Of a stretch of 64,000 nt of DNA, positions 45,170 through 58,600 are shown piece by piece; the stretch's first letter is position 1; each line of letters opens with the position of its first letter. Below the pieces are notes generated by a model. The model ran no database searches, was not told the origin of the DNA, and saw only the letters and a program-made list of their open reading frames with translations. The position numbers and the translations under genes are program-made. The stretch lies in assembly GCA_033980235.1 (NCBI GenBank), contig CM067075.1, positions 12,436,292 through 12,500,291 on the forward strand, read 5' to 3'. Origin of the DNA: Diadema setosum (lineage: Eukaryota; Echinodermata; Echinoidea; Diadematoida; Diadematidae).

Positions 45170-46239
45170 AGTAGGTAAATATGACCGAAGATTGTTGTTA
45201 TCCTCTTCCGTTCATCCTAGATCTAAAAAGCATCGTATGTCATTAGGTCGTTTCTTCCTTATCTGTTTTCCCTCTGCATCTCCTTGTTGTTGTTGTTTTT
45301 TCTAATGCGCAGTTTAGATTTTATGTAAATCCCTGTCTTTCAAACTTCCGTCAGGTTTGACATGTAAGTTTTTTTGTGTGTTTTTTTTTTTTTTATAGTA
45401 AATTATATTTTGAGTTATAGGTACAGAGTCGCAGGGAGGACTTTCATTCCCCACATTCAGAGGAAAGTCCCCTGTGACAAGATATGACATACAGTATTTA
45501 TTTTCTGGTGTATCTTACATTTATGTTGTATTCTATACTTATCTGTTAATGTAGTACTCCTATTTACTGTAGTTTAAACTCGAATTCTAATTTAAATGTT
45601 ACGTTATGTGTTCAGTTGTTATTGCCTTCGATCGTATTCTCATTGAAAGGGGTCGAAAGAGTCAATAAAATACAATTAATCAAACCTGTCAATCCGGTGT
45701 CATGACAGGGAGATTCTTATCAGTCCGTGCACAATAATTCTTTTATAATATTCATTAGGATTGTTCAAATCTCTCCTATTTTGTTGATTACAATGACATC
45801 ATTGGTCACAAGTAACTTTGCGGTGTCTCTCTTCAATAGGCAGATATGAAGTTGAACATTTCAATGCTTTCTGTGTGCAAACCCTTACGATCCCACTCTA
45901 GCTTATCAAAGCTAAATATTTGAAACCATTCCTTTCTCAATCAATGCCTATTGAAAACAAATTTTGGCCTCAAAAATTACTACGATATTTTGGATTTGAT
46001 TATTAATTCTATTTTGTAGACACGTCCGTCATACAGTTATGTAAATCGGATTTAAGTTTCGAATTTTACCCCGAGGCCTCGATCCATGTCAAGCTGCTGC
46101 TTATGATCGTGGTCTCCTGCTTTTCTGTTATTATGATAGCTAAAAATGCTTTATTCTAAAATCAATTCATTTAAATCCCCCTCTTTTCTTTTGTTATGTT
46201 ATGTTGGTTGATCAGCATGTGCGCGCCTGTAAAATGGCG
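45170..46239. other. Non-coding, nothing firm
   Basis: AT-rich. AGTCAATAAAATACAATTAA near 45660 could be an old LINE tail. No gene is seen. Confidence 0.35.
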
Positions 46240-46413
46240 ACTGGCTGGAATGCTCCCCAGGGAATGGAAAGTGATCACTGTCAGTGCTGGCGAGGAATAA
46301 TGTATCCAGACACCGGGGTAATACGCCCAGCGCTTTGAGCACTTTGAGCACTCTATAAAGTGGATTCAGCGCAATATAAGTTCATATAAATTATTATTAT
46401 CATCATTAATGTA

Positions 46414-46445
<32 letters not shown>
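46240..46445 (+). mobile_element. L2-like LINE or SINE 3' tail
   Basis: It contains CCAGCGCTTTGAGCAC, ACTCTATAAAG and GCGCAATATAA and ends in ATT/ATC repeats. This is the tail style seen in the L2-like copy at 29.4 kb. No RT sequence is present, so it could equally be a SINE that shares the tail. Confidence 0.55.
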
Positions 46446-47774
46446 GTGATTTGGAAAGAAGCAGAAATAAAACCAAACCAAATTCTCACACTCAGGTTCG
46501 GCAGGTACCCCCCCCCCCCCCCCTCCAATACTTCCAGCTCTCCTCTGTGACTATAGACCACGTCAAATACGTTAGGGAAAAAGCGGCCATCTGAACCATG
46601 TTGTTGGAACAGGGATCTTCGTTATTGCTTCATTTATTGTTCGAATTAGAATACATTTCTGTTCACATTTTGTCGTTAAATGCACAGAATAACTCTAATT
46701 AATGGGACAATAAAAAGGTAAATCTAGATAAGTACAATTCAATAATGCGGTCGCATTAAAGTTCATACGGTGTAATTTGATGCTCCCTATATGTAAAGCT
46801 CAATTGCAAAAATTTGAAGCGCCGCTTTATTGAAGTTTAAAATTGACATAGAAAATAATACGGAAAAGTATCAAATGTGATCAAAACATGGTCATAAGTT
46901 GTGAAAGCGAAGTTTTCAGGAATCATTGAATGTACATGTATGTTGTGTGTTTGTTTATATTAAAAGGCATTTTTGGACGCACTGTGCATAATCTTTACCA
47001 ATTTGATGCTTCAGTATTCTGCATTTCGTTTTGAATATGCAAAGACGCTATTTAGAGCAAATAAATAATTTAGAGCAACTCCGATTCTGTTACTGTTTTT
47101 TTTTTTACTGTCATTATAGTGACAGCGTCCATCTTTTCAGGAGGAACTGCAAAAAGCTGCCAATAAAAATAAAAGTTGTAATAATGTCTAGCCGTTTTCT
47201 GCATGTTGGAAACCACACGACTGATTTCCGTAAACCGAGCTAAGCAGATCGAATTTCTTCGCCAATTAACAATCGTGACGGTAATGGGAGGATGTATGTT
47301 CGACAATAAGCGTTTGACCGCAAATGCCATTTTGGGAAAACGGGGCTCAAAACTTAAACGGATGTCACCTAACCAATGAGCAGAAACTAAAAGCAGACAG
47401 TTTAAGACGAAAATAATAAGTATTAGCTTTGTGTGGATAAAAATAGTAGTTTTAAACATGGATCACTTACTTCTTCTTTTTTTCTGCGCATTGAAATTAT
47501 TCGAAAGGGAAAGTGGACCATGCTTTGCACGAGTTATACGTGTTATATTTGGAGTCGATGAAATCACATACCGCTCTCCGGGCTCCGAATTTGAAACCTA
47601 TCTTTTGGTATATCATTATTTTTTTAAAGGTTGGCTGATGCAAGTCCTCGCATGATTAGTAATAATCTTTGACCTTTAAATCATGTGATATTTCCAGAAA
47701 TTGTCTTTGCCCGTGATTTCAGAACTGTACATGTCAAAGTTGAGAGATAGAGCTGTTGGTCTCTTGATTGACAA

Positions 47775-47776
<2 letters not shown>
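46446..47776. other. Non-coding
   Basis: C-run at 46507-46523. A 129-residue minus frame (47070-47459) has a hydrophobic start but no family signature, and I do not support it as a gene. Confidence 0.4.
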
Positions 47777-47854
<78 letters not shown>

Positions 47855-48010
47855 ATATATATATAAGATAAAAACAAAACTGGAACAAAGTTCATGCTGT
47901 ATTCACCAACGGTTTATTTCTGCACGTAAATTTTCGAGCGACTCGCTCTTTCTCGAGAAAGTTTTGTTTTTTATCTTATTATCTTGGCAACTCGTGGTCA
48001 ACCTACTCAA

Positions 48011-48056
<46 letters not shown>

Positions 48057-48146
48057 TTGAAGAGCTTGCTTCCAAAAGGTGCTAAATCCATTGAAAAATG
48101 ATGGATTTAGCGCCTTTTGAAAGCAAGCTTTTCATATATATGTATG

Positions 48147-48209
<63 letters not shown>

Positions 48210-48419
48210 AACAAAGTTCATGGTGTATCACCAACGGTTTATTTCTGCACACGAATTTTCGAGCGTCTCGCCGCCCTTTCTCAAGTGTTGATACTTGAGA
48301 AAGGGCGGCGAGACGCTCGAAAATTTGTGTGCAGAAATAAACAGTTGGTGATACAGCATGAACTTTGTTCCAGTTTTGTTATTTATCTTTTTATCTTGCC
48401 AACACGTGGACTACCTAAT

Positions 48420-48461
<42 letters not shown>

Positions 48462-48470
48462 GTATATATC
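47777..48470. mobile_element. Hairpin elements embedded in TA microsatellites
   Basis: TA/TG tracts (about 47777-47864, 48016-48055, 48141-48202, 48424-48470) separate three blocks. 47866-47965 is a single arm with ACAAAGTTCATGCTGTATTC. 48059-48133 is a palindrome with arms of about 32 bp (GAAGAGCTTGCTTCCAAAAG). 48203-48376 is a near-perfect palindrome with arms of about 84 bp (ACAAAGTTCATGGTGTATCA ... GAGCGTCTCGCCGCCCTTTC) and a loop of 4-6 nt. The block at 47866 is homologous to an arm of the last palindrome. All are non-coding. Confidence 0.8.
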
Positions 48471-48676
48471 AATGTGTATACAAGTGTGGGTAAGAGTGAG
48501 TGTTTATGCGTGTATCAAGTTTGTTTGATGCCTCTCTTCGTTTCTGTGCGAGACTAATATGGTTATTATATAATATGACCTCTACCTTTCTGTTTTTCCC
48601 TTTAAATTTCAAAACAGGATATTCCGAGTACACAATTTCGCCTTTTGACTTCCCCGTACGGAACATCACAACTTCT

Positions 48677-49083
48677 CAAAGGGAAAGTATAGTCTTGGTT
48701 GAAATGGGGGATTCAGATCTGAATTTTTGCAAGATAATTACAAACCGCTTATGAAATATTAAAGAGCATGAAGATCGAAGAGGTATTCAAAGTTATTTGA
48801 AGAAAATCGGTTTGAAGTGGCTGAAATAGTAAACCAAAGTGGTCCTATAATAGTGATGTTTTATTATTATTATTATTATTATTATTGTTATTATAGAACA
48901 TCTTTGTTTCTGGGTATCTCAGGCATTTCAAAACCAATTTTCATCGAATAAACTTTGAATTCCTCTTAGAATTATATGCTCTTTCATAATCGTAAGAGGT
49001 TTCTCATTATCTCACCAAAAAAAAAAAAATAAGGTGGAAACGTGATGCCCTATTTTAACCAAAAACTAAATTATCCCTTTAAG
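48677..49083. mobile_element. TTAA-type MITE, copy B
   Basis: It has the same inverted arms as 34455-34852 (AAAGGGAAAGTATAGTCTTG at the left; TTAAAGGGATAATTTAG, inverted, at the right; TGGCTGAAATA and CATTTCAAAACCAATTTTCA inside). A TTA repeat lies in the loop (48860-48896). More diverged than copy A. Confidence 0.75.
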
Positions 49084-52000
49084 GATTGTGTTGCCAACAG
49101 AGTCTGATTGTATAACCAGACGGTTACGCAGCAACAAAACACGTAGCTCCATAGTTGGAGGGATACTGTGTGTGATACTGCATGGAACTGAGCCTATTTC
49201 AATCCTTATATGGCCAAAACATGGGATTTATGACGTATTTCTCTCAAAGTAAACAGGACTTTATAAATTTTATCAAACACAGTGCTATGATGATTCTAAT
49301 GAAAGTGTGGACATTTTTCTCAAATTAGATATAGGCATTAGTGTGAACATACGCCTTATGATATCGATAGTGTCGAAAATGATGTTGGAAATTACAGGAG
49401 AAAAATCATGTAATGATATTATACTACATCCTCTGCTATGCTGCAAAAAGTCCTTCGTGGTTTTCGCTTTTATTGAATAATTCAATAATGAAAACAAAAA
49501 TAGATATGAAATAAGTATCAGATCTATGAAATGTATGGCTCTACTGTAACAGTTTGATAAGCAAAAAGAATGAATGAATAATAAAGACAGACCTTTAATT
49601 GTGACAAAGGGATCTCAAAATATGTATCAAATGTGAATGCCAGTAGGGAAACAAAGAGAGGAGGTTAAGCCACGTTGCAAAGCACAGCTACCATGGTTAC
49701 GCAGAAACTATGTGTGTGAACAACGGAATGAATTTGTTAAAATACACAGAAGAGTACACGCAAGCACACACACATACACGCACACGTGTCTCTAACTGGA
49801 ATCATGATACTAATCAATGTTCTTATTCCATCGTGTGTTATGTACACAAGACCTTATTATGCAGACACACCAGAATCAGGATATCGACAGAGACATATAT
49901 CAATTTTCATGCTTCCGATATTATATTTCTGCTGGAGTATCCATCATAAGCGTCTCTTGAGTAAAGTTAGAGCTACCATCATTATCATCATCATTAGCAC
50001 CACCACTATTCTTAACCATGATCGGAATCGGAACACTGGGTTATCTGTATGACTCTTGAAATCATACCATTCAATATTCACAGCGCCTGGGGATACTTAG
50101 TAGTATAAGTAAAGCTGATCCCCCCATCCCCCACCCCACCCCATCAACCCCTGATGACCCATGGAGATGGAGATCCGTGGAGAACAAGGGCGGCAGTTAT
50201 TAGGCAATTCGTGTGATATACCTGAATTGTGCCGAACGGGTCACTGACCGGGTTCACTGTGTTGAGAAAGGTCACTTGGGTAGTCATCATACGCCCATTT
50301 TGGTGTCTGCACTTCCGCATTCTGCACTGCCCAGTTTTGACACATGGGCAGTTGGTAAATACTAAAAAGAAAAAAAATACTCGTCACAAATAGCTTTTCT
50401 TGTTATTTTGTCTCAAATAGCTTGAGGTCGTTTAGCGCATTAATTGCTGATAATAAAATCTAACAGACGAACGATTTAACCCAGCTAGGGGAAGCACGTT
50501 TGATATCTCCGATCCTATATACAATAAATGACGTGTTTGAGCTATTTGATGTAATAGGAAGTGGCATTTATTTGAGATTTCACCCCATAAAATATATCCT
50601 TAACCTATTCAAAACAAAATGAAGTCGGATGTCTTGGGGAGATCGAGGGATAATATAATTCAAAACGGAAAAAAAAAGTAACCCACAAACGAGTTATGTT
50701 TGAAATCGTCCTCTCTTCCACCATAACGACACCTCGGATAAATACACAACTAAAGACGTTAATCGTTGAGTTGTTATTTCATTCCAGGTCTACGAGGCAA
50801 GACAAGCGATATTATTGTCTGAAGCGCTTCTTTCTTGAAGATTGAAACTTGACAAGAATATTTCGGCGGTTTAGTTCACACAGCTGCCGTGATAATATCG
50901 TGCAAAGATTGTGAAGGCATGAGCAAGGAGGTGAGATCTCCTTGCCATGAGCAACCATATGCTACTCACGTTGATAAACAACAGCAACCTACGAACCCAG
51001 TGACAGGAATGTTGTCATTGGATTTTGGGTGTGTTTTTTTTTAATTAAAAGATAAATGAAATGAAGGGGGAAAGGTGACGATATGATCGCTTCCCAAGTC
51101 GACCATTTACCCGCTCGTAAGATCAAGAGGGCCCCACATTCTACAAGCTCTGCCTTTTTAGTGCGTCCCTCCATTTTTCGCACTTTGCGCAATGTTATAC
51201 TTTATTCGACCTCTTCAGTTTTTATCACAATGTATAATTACTATAAAGTTTCTCAATTATTGTATAGTCTTCTCATTCTACAACGTTTTGTTTCCCTTAT
51301 TCTCTGTTATCAAAGGAAGTGAAATGCGTATGTTATGTTGAAAAATGAAATAAACTTTGAAATTGAAATTGAATAATTGATATCACTAAATTACCGGGGT
51401 TGGGTGGGCTTGATTTGTTTTCTCATTAAATGAAATCTGAAAAAAATCAAATTTGTATCCGAAAGCCTTAAACCGGATTAGGATGACTTTGTCGCAGTCT
51501 CATGTGAAGTCTCAGACGAAACGATTAAGAGTAGGGGACAACTTTATCAATGACAATGACAGCTTTTCTTTCAACTTCAGACGTCCTTAAAAAGCTAACG
51601 GGGGGGGGGGGGGGGGCTCTGATGACTGATGAAGGAAATTCACTCCGCAGTAAACATGGTAAACTCAGAACACTATTTCGTATATATTTAGGTTGGTTTT
51701 CAGAAAATACAAATGATAATGCCAAAATTATCTCCAAACATAATAACATGATATTTTTTTTAATATTATATTCATCATTCCTTACAGATGCCAGCAGGCA
51801 GTATGTCAATCGTACTTTGGCAGAATATTTTCAGCTCGTCGTTGGCTCACCTCGAGGGGACGAGAGTCATCTTGTTCTCACTTCAAAGTATATCACTTCA
51901 CACCCACTCGCTCGTTTCTAATCCGCCGGTGTCTAGTGGCGCAGAGCGCCTCCACGCATCGCCGATGACAAGTGTATAGCGAGTCCCGATCGACGGATGC

Positions 52001-52214
52001 AAACCATTTATTTCACTCTTTTTCCCCTTTGCTTCAGGCAATGTATCACGAAGAATCTAAGTCCCTGATGGTAGGCTATGTGTTATTTCAATAATATTCC
52101 ATATTTCATATAAGAATGAAAACTTTATAGACTTCTTCATGCAGGTATTAATTAACAAAATAAGGTAAGGGACAACAAAAAAAGAAGAAAAATCTGTGAA
52201 TTGTCGTATTTGAA
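49084..52214. other. Non-coding; possible LINE tail at 51180-51372
   Basis: No gene is supported. ATGAAATAAACTTTGAAATTG near 51345, followed by short repeats, resembles a LINE 3' end. A G-run lies at 51600-51616. GCAAGGAG/CTCCTTGC forms a small hairpin near 50923-50944. Confidence 0.4.
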
Positions 52215-52400
52215 TCGTTATTCCGAAGGTTGTTTTTTTTTTTTCCCGAAAGAACCTAAGTTTATTTTCGGATTTACGAATCTTTGGAATAAGGAACCTT
52301 GTCTAATTTTCGCATTGTCGAACCTTCAGAATAACGAACTTTTATTCATATTTGGATCAATAAACCTCCGGTATAACGAACGTCATTTCATTTTCGGAAT
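52215..52400. repeat. GAACCTTCGGAATAA-motif array, copy 1
   Basis: A degenerate 20-45 bp motif (TTCGGAATAACGAACCTT variants) is repeated about six times. It begins with an inverted version (CGTTATTCCGAAGGTTG) before a T-run. Related to 60535-60720. Frames through it reflect the repeat and are not a protein gene. Confidence 0.65.
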
Positions 52401-52579
52401 ATTGAACGGGGATATGCCTGACTCTTTCTGTTGTACAAAGAGAGAGGGAGAGAGAGAGAGAAAGAGAAAGAAAGAGAAAAAAAGAAATGTTTAAAGCATA
52501 AAGCAGTGTATGTAACAATAGATATTAAAGATTGGAAAAAATGTGTTTAATTCAAAATCTTTTGTCTGTAGAATAATAA
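52401..52579. repeat. GA-rich microsatellite
   Basis: AGAGAGAGGGAG- and AAAGAAAGAG-type sequence at 52438-52490. Non-coding. Confidence 0.6.
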
Positions 52580-53180
52580 AGGATCTGCAGGTTTGATTTG
52601 ATTTGATTTAATTTATTTCTGCATTTTCACAAAGTTATACAAAACATAACAAACAATTTTCCAGTACTATAACATGTTATATCCAACACAAGATGAATAG
52701 AAATACATTCATAATGTACCAACAATGAAATACTGTATAGGTGAATCATAATCATACAAAAACAATTGGCCAATCATTGATTATTCATTCGAGTTGATAC
52801 ATACATGCAGGAGACCGTCATCTTAAGGTACTTTAAAGGATTGAGAAATTTGTATGAACTCTAAAAACATTTTTGTTTTGTGAAATGAAAATATTTTTCG
52901 GGTTGAATTTACTACATTCCGCCATATGGAATTGCACTCTGATATACAGGTTAACAGTAGAGTGTAATAAAGCATTAAGAATTATTTCTGAGACAAAAGA
53001 TCTTTCGTGATGACACACAATAGTCTTATTTCTGTACGGTTTTGTTACGCAGTTACATAGGGTTACTCCATTGCAGCTTACAATGATAACCGATAGTCAC
53101 TCCTAAAATGATAAAAAGGAATATTAAGCTTAATATCTCACAATGAACCACCAATCTATAAATCATAACAAAATTGCTGA
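52580..53180 (-). mobile_element. Probable LINE 3' untranslated tail
   Basis: On the minus strand it ends with AATAAATTAAATCAAATCAA-type short repeats (52585-52625), a common LINE 3' end. The upstream 500 bp has no recognisable RT. Confidence 0.35.
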
Positions 53181-53310
53181 TCAGGATCGGAGTGTTCACT
53201 GAAAATATATAAAATGGTGTGTAGGAAAGGTATACTGTACATATACATTAAAAGAAGTAAGGGACCAAGTACTGAATTCGGGGTATACTCCACATTGGGG
53301 CAGGCGGCAA

Positions 53311-54084
53311 GGCGGCGACGCCGCCTACGTCGACTTCCTTGCCTGCCTCTTTCTCCCCTTCAAGGTCTCTATTCCTGGCCGCTGTTGTCGAACATCTGCA
53401 TGCTGTCTGGTGGGATCACCATCATGACCATGGTGTCTTTGGGCGCCGCCACCGTCGTCAGCCTGGCGCTCACTGCTTTCAATCGCGCCTATTTGATTAA
53501 GAAGCTACGGAGACAATACCGCCAGTTCTTCACACCAGTCAAATTTTGCATGATGATCTTCTTCGCTTGGCTCTACCCGATCATGGAGTTCGCCTTGCCT
53601 CCGTCACTCGGTATTGGTCACCTCGGATACTCCCATCTCTACAAGGTGTGCCTCTGGCACGACGCACATCCGCTGTACTTCATCAACGACTACATCGTTG
53701 CCGCCACATTCCTCGTGGCCTTCATTGTCATTATCTTCTTCTAATCTATGTCCATGTCAAGCACCATACCATCCATCTGACGGTGACATACGAATCTGGA
53801 CCCTTCGGCTATGGCATCATTAAAGAGAAAAGACAGAACTCGATCCTTTACACGAAACAAAGGAAGGCTATCAAGCGCGAGATTCGGACCATCAAGAACC
53901 CGTTTTGCGTGGTGCGCTCCTTCTTTGTGTGTATCCTCCCTTATTCTATCATTCCCACCATTCCCATTAGGAGACGTGTCTACAGCAAGGTGTGCTCTTC
54001 ATAGCCAACTCCTGCATTAGCCCCCTTATCTACAGCTTCAGGCACCTTCGTTTTAAGACGGTCTTCCACCACATGGTGCACTAA
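53311..54084 (+). pseudogene. Broken rhodopsin-family receptor gene
   Basis: Pieces of one receptor appear in order but in shifting frames. Helix 2 is DAAYVDFLACLFLPFK (53317-53364). Helix 3 is ICMLSGGITIMTMVSLGAA, with NRA where DRY is expected. Helix 4 reads FFTPVKFCMMIFFAWLYP, a second extracellular loop contains KVCLWHD, and helix 5 ends IVIIFF. A shifted frame gives KREIRTIKNPFCVVRSFF and CILPYS (helix 6). Another shift gives VLFIANSCISPLIYSFR (helix 7 and NPxxY-like SPLIY), ending in TAA at 54082-54084. At least three frameshifts and the loss of helix 1 make it a pseudogene unless the sequence has errors. It differs from the intact receptor at 35.6 kb and resembles moody/melatonin-type orphan receptors. 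Confidence 0.8.
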
Positions 54085-55274
54085 AAGTACTACGAGATTC
54101 CCAATCCCACCAGACTCCTGAAGTTCTTCCTAAAATCCACAGGTCAAGGAGCGGTCCAAAACTAATCGAGTTAAAACGGACCGTCTTATTTGGTCTCGTT
54201 AAATCTTTGTTGTAAAGAAAAAAAAATATACCGATCTTTATTTGTATTGTATTGTATCGTATTGTATTATTGGTGCTTAGGAAAAAAAAAAATTGAGGAA
54301 GCAGGAACTCCTATGTGTTTTTGCAATGTGTAGAGAAAAAAGAGCGAGCAGACGAAAGCGAGAGGAATGAGGCGAATGAAAAAGAAGAGGAGTATTTAGG
54401 AGGAGAGAAAAATAGTACATTATGTGATGATGTAATGATACTTATGCCCTCTTTCACAGAGTAGACCATCGGAGGTTCATTGATAATGACCCCCCAAATG
54501 TAAACACTTCAGCGTTCTGATGAGTTCCGATGATGACAGCTGAGCTGACAAGCTCCAGAAACTGGCATCGTTAAAGGGAATGGCTAGTAACTGATCAGTG
54601 GGAATCAGTGGGAATGCTGGGGAATGATTGTTCCAATCCTTGTGGGATTCATTTAAGAGTACATTATATATCTATTGTTGTGTGAAAATTATTTGCTTCA
54701 GAATGGCCTCATATTCAAGTAATGTTTTCAGGTCAGCATGCCTGTACAGTGACGGGGCGATCGTTAATGGCCCGTTAACGAAACATCGCCGCGACTGCCG
54801 AGACTGATCAATTGCGGCGAGTCCGTGTGGCTCAGAAGACCCAAAATGGCTTGAGCTCTCACCAAGATGACGACTACATGCAGGGCGACGTCCGAGACGC
54901 GTGCAAACAAGGTGACAAATTTGAAAGCGGCGGGGCTTCTCCGCGACGTCTTCGTACTTGCAAGGACGTGTCCATGACGTCTCCACATCGACGCCGCCGG
55001 TAGGTCACCGTTGGTCTCCGCAAGGTTGCTGCGACTTCCCAGAGACGTCTCCAAGACTTTATTTTCAACCTCATAATTAAAAAAAAAAAGAAAATGCGTG
55101 ATTTAAAATACAATATATATATATATATACATACATACATATATGCCATAACCATTTTTTTTTTTTAATCATCGAATAACCTTATGTAGCCTTCTTTCAC
55201 TTCAATAAACGCAATCTGAGGTACTTGTTTCAAAGAAATACACGTAGCGGATGTAGCGGATGATTAAATTTTAC
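54085..55274. other. Non-coding; GC-rich patch at 54760-55060
   Basis: The GC-rich patch has several GACGTCTC/GAGACGTC-like words and overlapping frames on both strands with no domain; it may be a TE remnant. TA and CATA repeats lie at 55111-55142. Confidence 0.4.
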
Positions 55275-55515
55275 TTATTAATCATGACAGAATGTGTTGA
55301 TAAAGCATGCTTATTTTCAGCTTAATCTTGATTATCCCTTCATTGTTGTTGCTCCGGTGGTTTACATTTTTCTTTTTGTTTTGTCCCATTCATCCCACAG
55401 CGATTAACCGCTTGAATAGATCTATCCTATACTTCAGAGCCTTTTTTCTTGGTTCACACTTTTCCACCAGAGTGCGTGCTTTCTTTCCAATGCTTAGATA
55501 GGTTAGGAGAGTCAA
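55275..55515 (+). repeat. Dispersed repeat shared with the MITE at 2.8-3.4 kb
   Basis: It matches about 3090-3345: ACAGAATGTGTTGAT, TTCATTGTTGTTRCTC, TTGTCCCATTCATC, GCTTTCTTTCCAAT and AGATAGGTTAGGAGAG in the same order. The MITE termini are absent, so the shared interior may be a separate repeat that the MITE picked up. Confidence 0.7.
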
Positions 55516-55524
55516 TCTGAATCT

Positions 55525-55655
55525 GAATTATTATTATCATTATTATTATTATTATCATTATTATTGTTATTATCATTATTATTATTATTATCATTATTAT
55601 TGTTATTATCATTATTATTATTACTATTGTTCTTATCATTATTAGTATTGTTATC
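55525..55655. repeat. ATT/ATC microsatellite
   Basis: TTATTATTATCATTATTATTG-type units, directly after the dispersed repeat and perhaps its tail. Confidence 0.85.
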
Positions 55656-58600
55656 ATGTTTTTTTTTAAATATGTTTATGTTTATGTTCATATATAGATG
55701 TATATGATACAATGCAAACTGACTTTCTTTCCCAACATGTATACGTCGGCCTTTCCAGCTACAGTGCTTCATAGTAATTTATTCTCATCCTCCTCAATGG
55801 TCTCCTTTGCTTTTGGTTGATGATAGGGATAAAGACACACTTAACACTGACGATGTCTTGATTTACATTGGTCAATGGTTTTTCTTCTGAAGTCCTGGCT
55901 TGATTATGTGTGTGTGTGTGTGTGTGTGTTTGTGTGTGTGTGATAAAACCCTTTCCTCTCAGTTAAAAGGGCAATGTACCGGTTGTTTATTTTTTTATAT
56001 GTTGTTCTTTTAATTCTAAAAGACCCAGCGGTGCAAACAGATTCAAAATTTCATAACGATTAAGTCCGTAATTTAATGTTAAAAATGGAACTTTTTAGGT
56101 GAGAATTATGCTAATGAGCTGACGAGCCCGGATGTTATGTCACAGGTGCTCTCACTATTACTGATTACAAGCGCTCGCATACGCGTGCGTTAATTCGTAT
56201 CGAGTAGCAGACGACGCTTAGGCCTAAATATTTAGCTAGCAGGCGGCGCTTGTGTACTGTTCTATCCATGTAGATATCTCAAATTTCACTAAACCAAATC
56301 GCACCAAAATTACAGGATATACTTCATAGCATTATTTCAAAGTATTCTCTTATATTTGAACGAAATCAGTAATCGAGAAGTATCAATATTGACGTCGACT
56401 TTCAAGTCGTCACTCAAAAAAAAAAAAAAAAAAAAACTCACTCTTCGCGAGAGATCTTGGCGAACGCAAGATGCACAATCTAGAACTGAAGATAGCCGAC
56501 TAGTACTGTGCGAACGGGGAATTTGCGCGAGAACTAAACTCAAGAGTGTAATGATTTTTGCGACTTGTGTGATATAGGAACTACATTTTTCATTCAACTT
56601 AACACAAATAATTTGTAAATTTATTCATTGCCCCCGATTACTTGAAAGATTTGTCTCATGATATTAAATGGCTAACTTCAGTCTGTGCGTGCGCAGCAGG
56701 TAGACACTCTAGGTAGGGCCTGGGCGCAATCACTCGTGTTAGTTGTAGAGCAGATTATTTTTAGCGACGCCGACAGGAAAGTCGACATCTACACTTACGC
56801 TTCCCGACATGTGATTTGTTTCCAATTAATGTGAGCTGTTGGATATGAATCATAAAGTATTTCCTGTGAGTTTGGTGCCATTTGGCAAGGTGAATTTTGA
56901 GATATCTACATGGATACGGAAGTACGCTAGCACTATACCTACACCAGCGCTGGGATCGCGAAGCGGCGACACTGTTAGAATCTACGTGGTCAGGCCACTC
57001 TTCCGAGATATGGGTCCTAGTAGGCCTACTGAAACAAACTGTTAGATCTAACATTAGACCTTGGTGTAAATAACACCACTATGAGATTTATCTCGACTAC
57101 AAAACATCGGAAATCCATAAAGCAGATACCTTACCTGAAAAAATCCAGCACAGGAACAACAGTGCCTGCAGGACAAGGGTCCAGATCTAGATCTGGAGTC
57201 TGGACTTTCGTCTGGACTTTCTTCAAGTTCTGGCAGCAGGGGTATGTAACGTTACGCTGTGCCTTATTAGCGCTGTGCACATAGGGCCTACAGCTGCAAT
57301 GTCGACGGTGAGTGAGTGTACGGGGCCTACTCATCAAAACTTGGACTGCCATGTAGAACCTACTCCTTGACTGCTCAGTAGTCCTAGTCCTAGTTCTAGT
57401 ATTTCAGAGTCTATGTGTACTGGGCACCGTTTTCATCTCGCACTAAGCGTAAATCGTGCGTGCCATTGAAGAGAGTCTATCTACATTTGGATTTAGATAT
57501 CAGCCCTCATCTACGTTAGATAGTTTGAACTGGCGAACCATCGCTCGATCATGATCATCAATGCGTAACGTTACTTATACACAGTCTTCTATGGGCAGCA
57601 CGTTCGGATAACGATGCCAATTTTATTTTGCATATCTGGAATTTCCCCACAAGTTTTATCTAAATAAAAAGCTGTTGAAGAGATTGCTTTTAAAGATTGA
57701 TAGATATTGTTTAATATGTTTATTATAGCTCCATATTGCAATTATACTAGATAACAGCTTTTGCAGTACTTCGTGTGAGCTTTCATCAGTAAATTGGCAT
57801 TATGTAGTTCGTCTTGCTAATGTCGGAGTTGTGCACCAAGAGCACCTGTGACGTAGGCCAAATTGTGTGGATCGTTCCATGGCTTGCTCGTTTTCATTTT
57901 TTTCAAAAAATCATTACAGGCTTATCCTGGGTTTTACAATCCTCTCTTTCCAGTAGTAGGCATAAAAAATGTAGATTAGAATTATCAGACAATTAGAAAA
58001 TGTCAGTATAGTTTTCTTTTAAGTTTATATTCGCGGATGATGCAGAAACTATACTCTTATGTGGACAGGGGAGAGATCCGTAACTGTACGAAATTCAGTG
58101 CAAAATAAAGCAAAGCAAACACAAGAAATGAAAACAAACTCTGCTATCCAAAATGTTGTCCAAACGAGGCACTCTGCTTGATGTTTGATAGGCGCGGGTT
58201 TCTTTCACATTTGTGTTCTGCCTAAAAGGCATTTCTTAAAATAACGCATTTGGTTAAAATGGCAATATCAAATGCACCACATGCGACTAAACGACAACAG
58301 GGGGAGCGTTAATTGAAATGAATCACCATCTAACTTCTTCTGCATAGCAGCTGTAAGTTTATTAAAAGTTCATTGTTAATATATCCGGAACATACACTCG
58401 ATACTCTGCATCCGCGACAGATAATATACCTTCTTCTCCTAAAGGTGAAGGTGTTGAAAAATTCAGGACCTATTCGTGTGAATCATATTTCGTAATCCCA
58501 TAAATGAATAAACGAAAGTGTGGGAAAGAATATACAAATCACTAGACTATACAAACAAAACATTTTTGTCAGCAGAACAATTCGGTCGATTGCGCAACGA

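Noticed and set aside
47070..47459. 129-residue minus-strand frame with a hydrophobic start
   Set aside because: No family signature, AT-rich composition and no homologous motif. Chance frame is more likely.
54672..55054. Overlapping frames in the GC-rich patch
   Set aside because: Long frames on both strands arise from GC content and GACGTC words. Nothing resembles a protein family.
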